From the NCBI RefSeq assembly GCF_001189295.1, contig NZ_CP012159.1, forward strand, positions 10,311,856 through 10,375,855: a stretch of DNA of 64,000 nt, given 5' to 3'. The position numbers were made by a program, and so were the translations under genes. Of the stretch, positions 1 to 8,884 are shown piece after piece. Source of the stretch: Chondromyces crocatus (GTDB lineage Bacteria > Myxococcota_A > Polyangia > Polyangiales > Polyangiaceae). A model generated the notes under the pieces. The model saw only the letters and a list, made by a program, of their open reading frames with translations, searched no databases and was not told the DNA's origin. Position 1 is the stretch's first letter. Each line of letters begins with the position of its first letter.

Positions 1-1
1 A

Positions 2-307
2 GTCGATGGGGTCGTGTTCGTGGCCGATTCTCAGGTTGCACGCGTCGAAGCGAACCAGGAGTCGGTGGAGAACCTGCGGACCAATCTGGCGGAGCAGGGA
101 TACTCGCTGGACAAGATTCCCTACGTCATCCAGTACAACAAACGCGATCTGCCGGAGATCGGGACGGTTCCGGAGCTGCGCCAGCTGCTCAATCCTCTGG
201 GCGTCCCTGACTTCGAGGGAGTCGCACGCACCGGCGTGGGCGTCTTCGACACCCTCAAGGCGGTAGCGAAGCTGGTCCTGACCGAGCTGAAGAAGGGCGG
301 CCCCTGA
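2..307 (+). CDS. mglA: MglA gliding-motility GTPase, C-terminal part (5' end outside window)
   Basis: MglA is a small Ras-like cytoplasmic GTPase that sets cell polarity and drives gliding and pilus reversals in myxobacteria. Only about 101 C-terminal residues are present; the frame is open from base 2, so the P-loop and switch regions lie upstream of the window. The visible part begins with the strand VVFVADSQ and carries NKRDLP, the G4 (NKxD) guanine-specificity motif, followed by the C-terminal helix. MglA proteins are about 195 residues, so roughly half is seen. The end is a normal TGA at 305-307. It converges on the TssM-like gene. The call is firm because the sequence is nearly family consensus. 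Confidence 0.93.
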   Translation, partial: VDGVVFVADSQVARVEANQESVENLRTNLAEQGYSLDKIPYVIQYNKRDLPEIGTVPELRQLLNPLGVPDFEGVARTGVGVFDTLKAVAKLVLTELKKGGP

Positions 308-656
308 GCCGACTTCCGCAACGCCAGGGACATCTGCCCTCCAGCTGGATGTCCATTCCTTCTCTGACACCTTCCAATCAACGGCAACGCATCCAGCGCT
401 CCGGAGCCCCACGCTTCGGGCGCTGATGCCTGTGCCGTGGCGCTCACGAGCGAGCCCGCGCACGGGACCCGAGGAGGAACCCTCGTGGTCCAGGGTGAGC
501 TTCTCGCGGCTCCGAACGGCGGCGACCGGGGTGGCGTGAGCGTGTGATGCGAGGGAGGGGCGGAGGCGGATCGGCACGCCGGATCCTCCGCGTGGCACCG
601 CCCTGCATTGCGCTCGGTGGCGGACAGGAGACCAGTCCGCCAGCCGAAGCGCGTGT
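308..656. other. 349-bp intergenic region between convergent mglA and tssM-like genes
   Basis: No convincing gene is seen on either strand. I read the reverse strand beyond the tssM-like stop to look for a displaced TssM C-terminus and recognised none. No clear terminator hairpin with a T-run was found. The stretch is GC-rich with short imperfect repeats only. Confidence 0.5.
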
Positions 657-3557
657 CTACTTCATCTGAACGCGAGAGATGGCATTGAGCGGCGGCAGTC
701 GGGCCGCTGCAATGAGGAGGGGATTGATGAGCAGCGGCCGGAGCATCGTCCTCGCTTTTTCGTCGAACGGCTGCAGCAGCGCCTCGGCCTGACGGATCGC
801 GTCGACGAGCTTCTCGGCGATGAACCGAGCGTCGGCATTCGGATTCTGGTCTTCCAGCTTCTGAATGTCATCTCTGACGGATTCGAGGATACGAACGTAC
901 TTCGCCAGGGCTGTATCGGTAATCGGGGTTGCCCCACTGCTCGAATTGGGAACACCGAATTCGACCGTCCGCTTGAATTCACCCGGCACGCCACTCAATC
1001 GCCCGCGAATCTTCTTCACGTCGATGTTGAACCGGAGTCCGCGCGTCTTCGAGGCCAGCGCCTGGTTGATGCCCTGGTTCATGCGGTCCGTGACGGCCTT
1101 GTTGGCGAGCGCTCCCTGATCTCGCTTCCACTGGGTGTGGTCTTCGAGCTGTCGAAGGATACGGAGGTAGGGGTAGTCCGGCTTCGCCAGCTCGGTGAAC
1201 AGCGCCTTGGCCTCTTTCAAGTTCGCTGGAGAGCGGACCGTGAGATCGGTCATCCACTCGTTCCACTGCTGGATGTAGAGCTGGTCGTAATCGCTCGCGA
1301 GGGCGTCCAGGTGCTTCGGGATGCTGTCGGGCTGCTCCTCTCGACCGAGCGGCACCACCCACTGCTCACGCTCGAGCAAACCTGCGCCCTCGGCGATGTT
1401 CTCGAGGACGGCGAAGTGTCCCTTCTCCGTGTACGGCCCGTCGACCTCCTTCCAGCGCTTCTCCTTCGTATAGAGCTGGCTGCTCACGTACTTCAGGACG
1501 TCGGGGCGGTCGGCGAACATGTCGCCGAGGGTGTGCGGGGGGAACTTCCGGTTCGAGCGGCTGTTGTCGCCGGTCTCGTCGTACTTCTCGTCGATCAGCG
1601 AGTTCACGAACAGGTCGTAGTAGCGCTTGCGCACGGGTACGGCCTGGAGCGTGGCGCGCGTCTTCTCGATGAGCTTTGCGTCACCAGGGATGGGGGTGAC
1701 CTTCTTCTCTTTGAGCAGCTCGAAGTAGTATTTGACGTGGGGACCGAGCTGCTTCCGGAGGTCGGCCTCCGGGAGATTGGAGATGGGGCGCAAGACCTCC
1801 GCCCAGAGCGCGGCGTACTTCCCAGAGGCGTAGTCGACGTCGAGGTTCTCGATGTCACCGAGCATCAGGTACGTCTTCAGGTCCGTCCGCTCTCGCAGGT
1901 AATGGTCCCCCTTGGTCAGCTGCAGCCGCGCTTCGAGGAGCTGCTTGCAGGGGATGACGAAGCCTTCCTGGAGGCTCTTCACGTAGACCGCGACGGTCGG
2001 CCGGTAGATCGTGTCGCCTTCGTACATCGTCCAGCCCATGCCGATGGGCGGGCCGTCTTGTCGGTACGTGTCCACCTCGAGGAGGCGGTCGAGGAGTGGT
2101 CGGAGCGTGGTGAGCTTCTCCGAGAGCTGGCGAGGCTCGCCCCACTGGATCTCGGACACGGCGCGCGCCCGAACTTCGGAGTCCCTGAGGAATTCGCGGT
2201 TGCGGATGAACGAGGTGATGCCGGGGACAGCGAGGATCACGCCGAGCGCCGCGGCCGCACCGCTCACCGCAAAGCGCATGATCTTCTGCCGCCGGAGCTC
2301 GCTGGCGCTGCGGGCCGCGATGTCGGCGTCGGGGAAGACCACGTTCATGAACATGTCGTGAAGGAAGTAGCTCTTCGCTTCGATGGCCTGCTGCGTGGCC
2401 GTCTCCTGCGTGCGGATGCCCATGGCGTGACCCATGCGCTGGAGGACACGGTCGAGAGGCCGACCCTCCTGGGTCCCGCTCGTGAAGTAGAAGCCGCGGA
2501 AGAGCGGGGTCCCCTGGAATGCGTTGACCATGAACATGGTCGAGATCAACTCGGACAGATTGCGACGGACGCCAGAGAACTCCAGAGGGAACTGGAAGAT
2601 CTTCTCACGAGCATCGCGGCTGCGTTCCATGACGAGGCGCTTCACCGCGCGGCCGTGCAGGTGCCGCGTGAGCACGTCGAACTCTTCTTCGAAGATGCGC
2701 CCCGGATCGGTCTTGTCGGCGCCCATCTTCACCGTGGATCCCCAGGCCTGTGCGCGATCGCTCTTGCGTAGATCGCCGAAAAACTCGGTGAACCCGGCGA
2801 TGAGGTCGCACTTCGTGAAGAGCACGTAGACCGGGAGGATCATGTGCAGCTGCGTCATGACCTCGTCGATGCGGGCGCGCAGCTTCTTGCCCATCGACTC
2901 GATCTGCTGCTCGTTCGCGTCGATGACGTCGGTGATGCTGATGGCGATCAGGATGCCGTTCAGCGGGCGTCTTCCGCGGAACTTCTTCAGCATCTGGAGG
3001 AAGGCGATCCACTCGTCATGGTCGTCGGCCTCCGTGGTGTAACGGCCTGCGGTGTCGAGGAGGATCCCCTCGTTCGTGAACCACCAGTCGCAGTTTCGGG
3101 TACCGCCGACGCCACGGACGCCACCGCCATTGCGCGGATCCGCATAGGGGAAGACGAGGCCGGAGTGCTTGAGCGCGGTGGTCTTGCCAGCCCCCGGCGG
3201 GCCGATGATGGCGTACCAGGGGAGCGAGTAGAGCGCGGCGGTTCCGCTCTTCTTTCCCTTGCCGAGCTTGGAGTTCTTCAGCGCGGCGATGCCGCTCTGC
3301 ACCTGGCGCTGCAGCTCTTGAATCTCTGCGCGTCGTTCAGGGCGCGCGTTCAGCGCCTGCTGCGCCCCTTGCTGCACGATGGCGCGCTCCATCGCAGACG
3401 CCGCACGGCTTGCACGGAAGCGCCTGTAGACGATGAGCGCGACCGCCGCGAGTGCGACGACGACCGTGAGCGCAATGGGAATTGCGAGGTGCAGCTCCAG
3501 TGTGAACCAGAGTGCCCACGCGATGAGAATGAGGAGCGCTAGGAGGATCCACCACAC
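657..3557 (-). CDS. tssM: TssM/IcmF-like type VI secretion membrane protein, short at the C-terminus
   Basis: TssM (IcmF/VasK) is the inner-membrane component of the type VI secretion membrane complex with TssL and TssJ. The 966-residue product starts at GTG with two membrane helices (about residues 2-20 and 26-44), then a cytoplasmic NTPase-like domain with Walker A GPPGAGKT (about 119-126) and the NCDWWF and LLDTAGRY motifs typical of IcmF. A third membrane helix lies near 430-450, followed by a periplasmic region of about 515 residues. Family members usually have 1100-1300 residues, with some 700 or more in the periplasm. This one stops right after the segment RPLLINPLL, so the distal domain that contacts the lipoprotein TssJ appears to be missing. 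No other T6SS gene is in the window. An acidic unknown gene lies upstream in the same direction. Confidence 0.85.
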   Translation of the reverse strand: MWWILLALLILIAWALWFTLELHLAIPIALTVVVALAAVALIVYRRFRASRAASAMERAIVQQGAQQALNARPERRAEIQELQRQVQSGIAALKNSKLGKGKKSGTAALYSLPWYAIIGPPGAGKTTALKHSGLVFPYADPRNGGGVRGVGGTRNCDWWFTNEGILLDTAGRYTTEADDHDEWIAFLQMLKKFRGRRPLNGILIAISITDVIDANEQQIESMGKKLRARIDEVMTQLHMILPVYVLFTKCDLIAGFTEFFGDLRKSDRAQAWGSTVKMGADKTDPGRIFEEEFDVLTRHLHGRAVKRLVMERSRDAREKIFQFPLEFSGVRRNLSELISTMFMVNAFQGTPLFRGFYFTSGTQEGRPLDRVLQRMGHAMGIRTQETATQQAIEAKSYFLHDMFMNVVFPDADIAARSASELRRQKIMRFAVSGAAAALGVILAVPGITSFIRNREFLRDSEVRARAVSEIQWGEPRQLSEKLTTLRPLLDRLLEVDTYRQDGPPIGMGWTMYEGDTIYRPTVAVYVKSLQEGFVIPCKQLLEARLQLTKGDHYLRERTDLKTYLMLGDIENLDVDYASGKYAALWAEVLRPISNLPEADLRKQLGPHVKYYFELLKEKKVTPIPGDAKLIEKTRATLQAVPVRKRYYDLFVNSLIDEKYDETGDNSRSNRKFPPHTLGDMFADRPDVLKYVSSQLYTKEKRWKEVDGPYTEKGHFAVLENIAEGAGLLEREQWVVPLGREEQPDSIPKHLDALASDYDQLYIQQWNEWMTDLTVRSPANLKEAKALFTELAKPDYPYLRILRQLEDHTQWKRDQGALANKAVTDRMNQGINQALASKTRGLRFNIDVKKIRGRLSGVPGEFKRTVEFGVPNSSSGATPITDTALAKYVRILESVRDDIQKLEDQNPNADARFIAEKLVDAIRQAEALLQPFDEKARTMLRPLLINPLLIAAARLPPLNAISRVQMK

Positions 3558-3721
3558 AGCGCAACGATACCATCACCGCTGGCGGGGAACAGCATGCGTC
3601 GGCGACGTGATCCACAGCCGCGCTCCTCCACGAGGGGGCACCGTGGCGAGCGTCCTGGGCCCCGGAGCGCGAGGTGGAGAGCCGTAGCATCCACTACCTG
3701 CGTTCCCCGGGGTATGCAGGG

Positions 3722-4486
3722 CTAGTTGAGCATTACGTAGTCCTCTGGCTCCAGAGGAACGTACTCGTCATCCCCATCCTGCATCGCCCGGGCGCGGATG
3801 CAGTCCACGGCGATATCGATCACCTCTTCCCATGTCGCCGTGGCGTAATACTCTTCCTCGGATACAGGGGGCAGCTTCGCGAGCCGAGCGGAGAGGACGA
3901 AGCGGTCCTCGTCGTTCATCAAGAAGGGCGTCATGTAGTCCCCACTGGGCTCGCCTTCGCTCGAGGACGAGGTGCCGTCGCCCTCTTTGCGAGCGCCTGA
4001 TTCGACCAGAAGCGCTGCGTCATCGGCATCGTCGTCGTCGTCCTCGACTTCTTCGTCCTCTCTCACAACGCCGTCATGGTTCGCCGCTTCCGCGCTGGCC
4101 GGGTGGTGCAGAAGCTCACGCACGAGGACCATCGGGCTGAAGGCGAGATACGCACTCTCGAACTCCAGGCGCCATTCGGAAGGATCGTCGGCGTCAGCGC
4201 GCCACCACGACGCGTGTTTTCGGCGGACGACCTCTCCGAAGTAGGCGCCCGCCGCGTTCACGAGGAGGAGCTTCACCTCTTCCTTGGACTCCACGCCGTT
4301 CCGCGCCTGGTTCAGGTAGTGATCCAGAAGAGGCAGCGTCTCGGGCGTATAATCCAGCGGCACGCCCAGGGCCTTCTCCACAAACTTGACGCAGCTGCGC
4401 GCAAGGTCCGCAACAAGGGGAGGCACGTCGGCTCCCACGGCGTCAGTAGGGTGAGGGCTCACGCCATTTTTGTCTTTTGTATCCAT
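3722..4486 (-). CDS. Unknown acidic protein upstream of tssM-like gene
   Basis: The 254-residue product is not recognised. The N-terminal half looks folded, with helices around VADLARSCVKFVEKALG and a WWRAD segment. The middle has a very acidic stretch (EDEEVEDDDDDADD, about residues 145-160) and a Ser/Glu-rich patch. The C-terminus (EEVIDIAVDCIRARAMQ) is helical again. I chose the ATG at 4486 because GAGGA lies 8 bases before it; a GTG start six codons upstream is the alternative. It precedes the tssM-like gene by 164 bp on the same strand and may share its transcript. A T6SS accessory role is possible only from position. Confidence 0.7.
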   Translation of the reverse strand: MDTKDKNGVSPHPTDAVGADVPPLVADLARSCVKFVEKALGVPLDYTPETLPLLDHYLNQARNGVESKEEVKLLLVNAAGAYFGEVVRRKHASWWRADADDPSEWRLEFESAYLAFSPMVLVRELLHHPASAEAANHDGVVREDEEVEDDDDDADDAALLVESGARKEGDGTSSSSEGEPSGDYMTPFLMNDEDRFVLSARLAKLPPVSEEEYYATATWEEVIDIAVDCIRARAMQDGDDEYVPLEPEDYVMLN

Positions 4487-4743
4487 CGGCTCGTTCCTCG
4501 TCACACGGTGGGCCCGGGGACACCCCCTCGAGCTCCAGCACTCTGGCTGAACTCGTCAGTTCGTCGCCTGCCCTACCCTTCGTCGAACCTCGTCGATCTA
4601 CACTAGCGTAACTCGACAGGGACATCCGACCAGGCCCCCGCCTCCCTGCCCCCTTCGAGCTCGAATATCTCCGGGTTGCTGCGGGCTTCGACGAGATCGT
4701 CAGGGACTCGTCTGGAATTGCTACCGTGATTTCGGCGTGCTCG

Positions 4744-4752
4744 TGCTAGACT
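4744..4752 (+). promoter_or_regulatory. Possible extended -10 promoter element
   Basis: TGCTAGACT lies 16 bp upstream of the phosphoesterase ATG and resembles an extended -10 (TGnTAnnnT). No good -35 hexamer is present at 17 bp. This is pattern matching only. Confidence 0.3.
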
Positions 4753-4768
4753 CCGCCCTCACGTCGAA

Positions 4769-5506
4769 ATGAGACTCGGGATCTTCAGCGACACGCACGC
4801 CAACTACGAGGCGCTCAGCGCTGTTCTCGAGGCGTATAGGAAAGAACGTATCGACGTTTACTATTGCCTCGGGGATACCGTCGGCTACGGCGGCTCGCCC
4901 AACGAGTGCGCCGACCTCGTTCGGAAAATTTCACGCAAGACCATCCTTGGCAACCATGACGCAGCGGTCGCTGGTCGCATGGACTACTCATATTATTATG
5001 AGGCAGCCCGCCATGCGCTCGACGCCCACGCGTCAATGCTGTCGCCAGAGAACACGGCCTGGCTGAAAAGTCTCACGTACATGGAGAAGCTGCCGGACAT
5101 CGGCGTCGATCTCTGTCACGGCTCCCCAGTACGCCTCGAAGAGTTCGAGTACATCTTCGCTCCCGAGCAAGCACGTGAGTGTTTGCCGATGTACGGTGAA
5201 CTCGGTCACATCACCCTCATCGGGCACTCTCATCTCTGCAAGGTTTTCGCGCTGACACCCACGACGGTGGAAGAGCTGCCGGCAGTCGATTTCACGCTCG
5301 ATTCGAACCGCAAATACATCGTCAGTGTCGGCTCTGTGGGTCAGCCTCGCGATTACGACAATCGCGCGAGCTACACGATCTACGACAGCGACGCCAAACG
5401 GTTCGAGTTCCGTCGCGTCGAGTACGACATCGAGAGCGCTGCGGAGAAGGTCCTCCGCGCCAAGCTCGAACGCAACTTCGCGCACCGACTCTACATCGGC
5501 GTCTGA
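4769..5506 (+). CDS. Calcineurin-like metallophosphoesterase (YfcE/MJ0936 type)
   Basis: This 245-residue protein has the full metallophosphoesterase signature: SDTHAN at residues 7-12 (D-x-H), CLGDTVGYGGSP (GD) near 34, GNHD near 71, and later CHGSP and GHSH motifs supplying the remaining histidine ligands. Such enzymes bind two divalent metals and hydrolyse phosphoester or phosphodiester bonds; the substrate cannot be told from sequence. Length matches the stand-alone cytoplasmic family, with no signal peptide. It is monocistronic and transcribed away from the acidic unknown gene, so the 280-bp gap upstream should hold its promoter. Confidence 0.9.
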   Translation: MRLGIFSDTHANYEALSAVLEAYRKERIDVYYCLGDTVGYGGSPNECADLVRKISRKTILGNHDAAVAGRMDYSYYYEAARHALDAHASMLSPENTAWLKSLTYMEKLPDIGVDLCHGSPVRLEEFEYIFAPEQARECLPMYGELGHITLIGHSHLCKVFALTPTTVEELPAVDFTLDSNRKYIVSVGSVGQPRDYDNRASYTIYDSDAKRFEFRRVEYDIESAAEKVLRAKLERNFAHRLYIGV

Positions 5507-5668
5507 GGGCATCGAGTCGGCACTCTCGGGTGCCGGTTCGACGCTCGAGCGCGTCGAACGAATCCGGACGGCGAACGCTGCACAAAGTCCGGACCGACGC
5601 GTGCCCCCCGGGAAGGTGGGAGCCGAGTCGTCAATCCATCCGCACCAAGAGAGCGCAGACGCGAGGCG

Positions 5669-6505
5669 TCACGCTGGACGCCAGCCTCGCCGGAGCTTGC
5701 AATGGAACACGAGCGACTCCGAGTCGCTCGTCGCTGCCGAGCCTTCGAAATCGCCTTCGAGGGAGGTGATGCGAAAGCCATTGTAATGGAGGAGCGCCTC
5801 CAGCTCCTGGGGATGGAACTGACGGTGCGCCAGCGGGGTCATCCAGGAGTCGCCACCGTTCACAGGGGAGAACTCCATCGCGACGAACAGAACCTGGCGG
5901 AGTTTGTCGTAATCGAAGCGCTCCGAATACCGAACCAGCATCGAGCTGCTGGAGGCGTCGGGATAGCGGAACCGCGGCGTCGAGTAAGCGCGGGCAGGAT
6001 CGCGTGCGAGCTCTGAAGGCTGCGGCATGGAGACGTCGAAGACCAGGCTCCCGTTCGGAGTGAGGTGCTCCCTCGTGCGGGCGAGGAATGCCTCGACATC
6101 CTTCCTCTCATAGAGATGCAGGAACGCATTGAAGGGACAGATCACCAGGGGAAAGCGGCGGCCCAGGCGCAGTCGGCGCATGTCACCACGCCGCACGTCG
6201 ATTCGATCGACGGTGTGGGTCGGCTCTTGCTGCATCCGACGTCGAAGGTCGTCCAGCATGGGCGCTGAGCGGTCGACGCCGACGATATCGAGGCCGAGGC
6301 GGGCAATGGGCAAGGTGATGCGGCCGTTTCCGCAACCAACCTCCAGGATCGGTCCACCGTGCTTGCTGGCCAGGTCGACATAGTACGCGACGTCTTCCGT
6401 GCGACGGGCGTAGGTCTGCTGGTAGTAGGCAGGATCTTCGTAATGAGCCGAGGTGCCAGCCTCTAGCTCGGCGTCCTCAGGATGACGCGTCACGCCAGCA
6501 CCCAC
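5669..6505 (-). CDS. Class I SAM-dependent methyltransferase
   Basis: The 278-residue product has a Rossmann-type methyltransferase fold. Motif I is ILEVGCGNGRITLPIARLG, followed by the acidic end of strand 2 in VGVDRSAPML, a DVRRGDMRRL segment (motif II region) and CPFNAFLHLY (post-motif II). The N-terminus has the YEDPAYYQQTYARRTEDVAYYV element common in Methyltransf_25-type enzymes acting on small molecules. The substrate is unknown. The start is GTG at 6505; a second GTG four codons on is possible. It stands alone, convergent with the phosphoesterase. Confidence 0.88.
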   Translation of the reverse strand: MGAGVTRHPEDAELEAGTSAHYEDPAYYQQTYARRTEDVAYYVDLASKHGGPILEVGCGNGRITLPIARLGLDIVGVDRSAPMLDDLRRRMQQEPTHTVDRIDVRRGDMRRLRLGRRFPLVICPFNAFLHLYERKDVEAFLARTREHLTPNGSLVFDVSMPQPSELARDPARAYSTPRFRYPDASSSSMLVRYSERFDYDKLRQVLFVAMEFSPVNGGDSWMTPLAHRQFHPQELEALLHYNGFRITSLEGDFEGSAATSDSESLVFHCKLRRGWRPA

Positions 6506-6580
6506 GGGTGCAACATGGGCATGTTTGCAAGGATGTCGATCAGGGGTGGGAAACGACCCGGGTCACCCTTCAGGTGACAG

Positions 6581-6820
6581 CTACCGATTCGCGACCCCGA
6601 CTTGCTTGAGCCACTCGTTCACCACTTCGTGCGAGCTGCGGTTGAAGTGGACTTTGCCGGCAGCGATTTCACGAAGAGCCGTCACAGCCGGCTTGTTCTT
6701 CGTTCGAACCTCGGCGTCCGCGCCCTTCATCAGCTGGCGCGTTCGCTGCGCAGCCAGGATCACCAGGGCGAACCGGTTCTCTTCACGCTCCAGGCAGTCT
6801 TCGACGGTCACACGAGCCAT
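6581..6820 (-). CDS. rpoZ: RNA polymerase omega subunit
   Basis: Omega is the small RNA polymerase subunit that binds the beta-prime C-terminus and helps assembly. The 79-residue product begins [10 protein letters not shown] and continues [17 protein letters not shown], the conserved omega core, then [16 protein letters not shown] chose the internal ATG at 6820 rather than one 13 codons upstream because MARVTVEDC is the universal N-terminus of the family. It is not next to gmk or spoT here; instead it diverges from pyrH with a 224-bp gap that should hold both promoters. Confidence 0.95.
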   Translation of the reverse strand: MARVTVEDCLEREENRFALVILAAQRTRQLMKGADAEVRTKNKPAVTALREIAAGKVHFNRSSHEVVNEWLKQVGVANR

Positions 6821-7044
6821 AGATGCGCGGAGGCTAGCGCCCTCCTCCGTGGGGGGCAACAGTCATTCCGGGTCTTCGTCCCTGCGCGCAGGCCGCCAAG
6901 TGTTCAGTCGTCGGCATGCTCGGGCCGCTCGGGTCGCTCGACTCCTCACGAAATGGGCGCCGTGGCGCGCAGTTCCAGGGTGACGATGCCACGAAGGACC
7001 TGTGCGGGTTGCCCTCGGGACATCATCCGACTACGAGAGCGTGC

Positions 7045-7815
7045 GTGACTGAAGAGAAGGACTCCATTCTCCCGCCGTCTCCCAGTCTGGCCGCCGGACT
7101 CAAGTACCGACGAATCGTTCTGAAGATCAGTGGCGAAGCCCTCTGCGGCGAAGAGGGAGGATTCGGGATCCGACCCGAGACCCTGCATCGTGTGGCCGCA
7201 GAGATCGCCGAGCTTCAGCGATTGGGTGTCCAGATAGGCATCGTCGTGGGAGGCGGAAACATTTTCCGCGGGCTGAAGGGCGCGAGCGCCGGGATGGATC
7301 GCTCCCAGAGCGACTACATGGGGATGCTCGCCACCGTCATCAATTCGCTGGCCTTGCAGGATTCCCTCGAAAAAGCGTCGGTGTCCACGCGCGTGATGAC
7401 GGCCCTGGAGATCCGACAGATTGCCGAGCCCTACATCCGACGGCGCGCGATGCGTCACCTGGAGAAGGGATCGGTCGTGATCTTCGCCGCTGGCACCGGG
7501 AATCCTTATTTCTCGACGGACACGGCTGCGGCGCTGCGAGCAATGGAGGTCCAGGCGCAGGCCTTGTTCAAGGCGACCAAGGTCGAGGGCATCTACGACC
7601 GTGATCCCCGCCGCCACGAGGACGCTCAGATGTTCACCCGGCTGACCTACGACCGCTTCCTGGTCGACAAGATCGGGGTGATGGACTCCACGGCAGTGAC
7701 CTTGTGTCGCGAAAACCGACTTCCCATTCGTGTTTTCAAGCTGACCACGCGAGGCAATATCCTGCGGGTATGCCGCGGCGAGGACATCGGCACCGTCGTG
7801 GAGGAGGAAGCCTAG
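7045..7815 (+). CDS. pyrH: UMP kinase (uridylate kinase)
   Basis: PyrH phosphorylates UMP to UDP in pyrimidine nucleotide synthesis and belongs to the amino-acid kinase fold, unrelated to eukaryotic UMP/CMP kinase. Diagnostic motifs are YRRIVLKISGEAL (phosphate-binding lysine), VVGGGNIFRG, GTGNPYFSTDTAAALRA and KVEGIYDRDP. The frame is open further upstream, but the GTG at 7045 gives 256 residues with the catalytic core starting near residue 20, close to the family length of about 240. The upstream Shine-Dalgarno is weak. Four bases separate it from the PPIase lipoprotein, so the two are almost certainly co-transcribed. tsf and frr, frequent neighbours, are not in this window. Confidence 0.95.
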   Translation: MTEEKDSILPPSPSLAAGLKYRRIVLKISGEALCGEEGGFGIRPETLHRVAAEIAELQRLGVQIGIVVGGGNIFRGLKGASAGMDRSQSDYMGMLATVINSLALQDSLEKASVSTRVMTALEIRQIAEPYIRRRAMRHLEKGSVVIFAAGTGNPYFSTDTAAALRAMEVQAQALFKATKVEGIYDRDPRRHEDAQMFTRLTYDRFLVDKIGVMDSTAVTLCRENRLPIRVFKLTTRGNILRVCRGEDIGTVVEEEA

Positions 7816-7819
7816 GTCC

Positions 7820-8884
7820 ATGTCCGGCTCACGCTACCTGCCGACGCTCCTCGCCGCCGCGGTGTCGCTAGGGCTTCTGGGCTGCAACGAGAAGGCGGTC
7901 GAGCAGCTCCCGGACGCTGGCGCGTCGGCCTTCGGTTTGTCGGCGGAGCAGTCGTCGCGGGTGCTGGCCAAGGTGGGTGATCGGGTCATCACCCTGGGCG
8001 ACTTCGCGGCGGCGCTGGATCAGATGGACCAGTTCGACCGCCTTCGATACCAGTCGAAAGAGCGACGGCGCGAGCTTCTCAGTGAACTGGTCGACGTCGA
8101 GCTGCTGGCGATGGAGGCGCAACGGCGCGGCCTCGACAAGGAGCCGGACGTGCAGGACGCGCTCCGACAGACGATGCGCGATGCCATCCTCGCCCAGGAG
8201 CGACGGTCATTGCCCGCTCCTGCGGAGATCTCGGCCGAGGAGGTTCGCGCCTATTTCGACGCAAACAGCGACAAGTTCGTGGAACCAGAGCGGCGACGGC
8301 TGGCGGCGATCGTTCTCAAGAGCCGTGCCGATGCCGAGAAGGTCCTGAAAGAGGCCCAGAAGGCGAACACCGCCATCGCCTGGGGCGAGCTGTTTTTCAA
8401 GCAGTCCATTTCGGCACCGAAGGTCCGAGACGCGAATGCGCCCGTCGATCTGGCAGGCGACCTCGGAATCGTCGGACCACCCGGAGACGCGCGCGGGGGC
8501 AATCCACAGATCCCGGAGCCCTTGCGCGTGGCGGCGTTCCAGATCGGGAATGTGGGTGAGGTGGCGCCAGAGGTCCTCGAGGCCCAAGGGAAGTACTACG
8601 TCATCCGGATGACGGGGATCACCGCAGGGCACCGGAGGACGCTGGCCGAGGCAGACCGATCGATCCGGGTCGCTCTCCTGCAGCGAAAGACCCAGGAGCA
8701 GGAGGCTTCCTTGAGGGAGTCGCTGAAGCAGAAGATCCGCGTCGAAGTGGACGAGGCGGCGCTCGCCTCGGTGAAGCTGCCAGATCCTGCGACGGCGGGC
8801 CCCTATCCAGGCTATCAGCCGCCCTCGGCGCCTACCTCCCTGCCCTCCGAAGGGGGCACCAAGCATGGAAACGGCGGAAACTGA
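7820..8884 (+). CDS. SurA/PpiC-like peptidyl-prolyl isomerase lipoprotein
   Basis: The 354-residue product begins with a lipoprotein signal ending in LGLLGC (Cys22), then the SurA_N-like element VLAKVGDRVITLGDFAAAL and the helical pair EVRAYFDANSDKF. A parvulin-type domain follows (EPERRRLAAIVLKS, then the GDLGI segment and PLRVAAFQIGNVGEVAPEV with YYVIRMTG). This is the arrangement of periplasmic outer-membrane-protein chaperones or foldases. The tail is Pro-rich and ends in GTKHGNGGN. It sits 4 bp after pyrH, and its 3' end overlaps the next gene by 20 bp, which suggests translational coupling. Whether the parvulin domain is catalytically active cannot be decided from sequence alone. Confidence 0.88.
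   Translation: MSGSRYLPTLLAAAVSLGLLGCNEKAVEQLPDAGASAFGLSAEQSSRVLAKVGDRVITLGDFAAALDQMDQFDRLRYQSKERRRELLSELVDVELLAMEAQRRGLDKEPDVQDALRQTMRDAILAQERRSLPAPAEISAEEVRAYFDANSDKFVEPERRRLAAIVLKSRADAEKVLKEAQKANTAIAWGELFFKQSISAPKVRDANAPVDLAGDLGIVGPPGDARGGNPQIPEPLRVAAFQIGNVGEVAPEVLEAQGKYYVIRMTGITAGHRRTLAEADRSIRVALLQRKTQEQEASLRESLKQKIRVEVDEAALASVKLPDPATAGPYPGYQPPSAPTSLPSEGGTKHGNGGN

Noticed and set aside
308-656. Missing C-terminus of TssM in another frame
   Set aside because: No frame on the reverse strand after the stop gave TssM-like sequence, so a simple frameshift is not supported by what I can see.
1137-2771. 544-codon forward ORF opposite the TssM-like gene
   Set aside because: It mirrors third-position GC of the real gene; composition is Val/Glu/Leu/Arg-heavy with no motif. 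The same holds for other long antisense ORFs, such as 13076-15379, 18822-20861, 31504-34065, 38292-39731 and 55387-57102.
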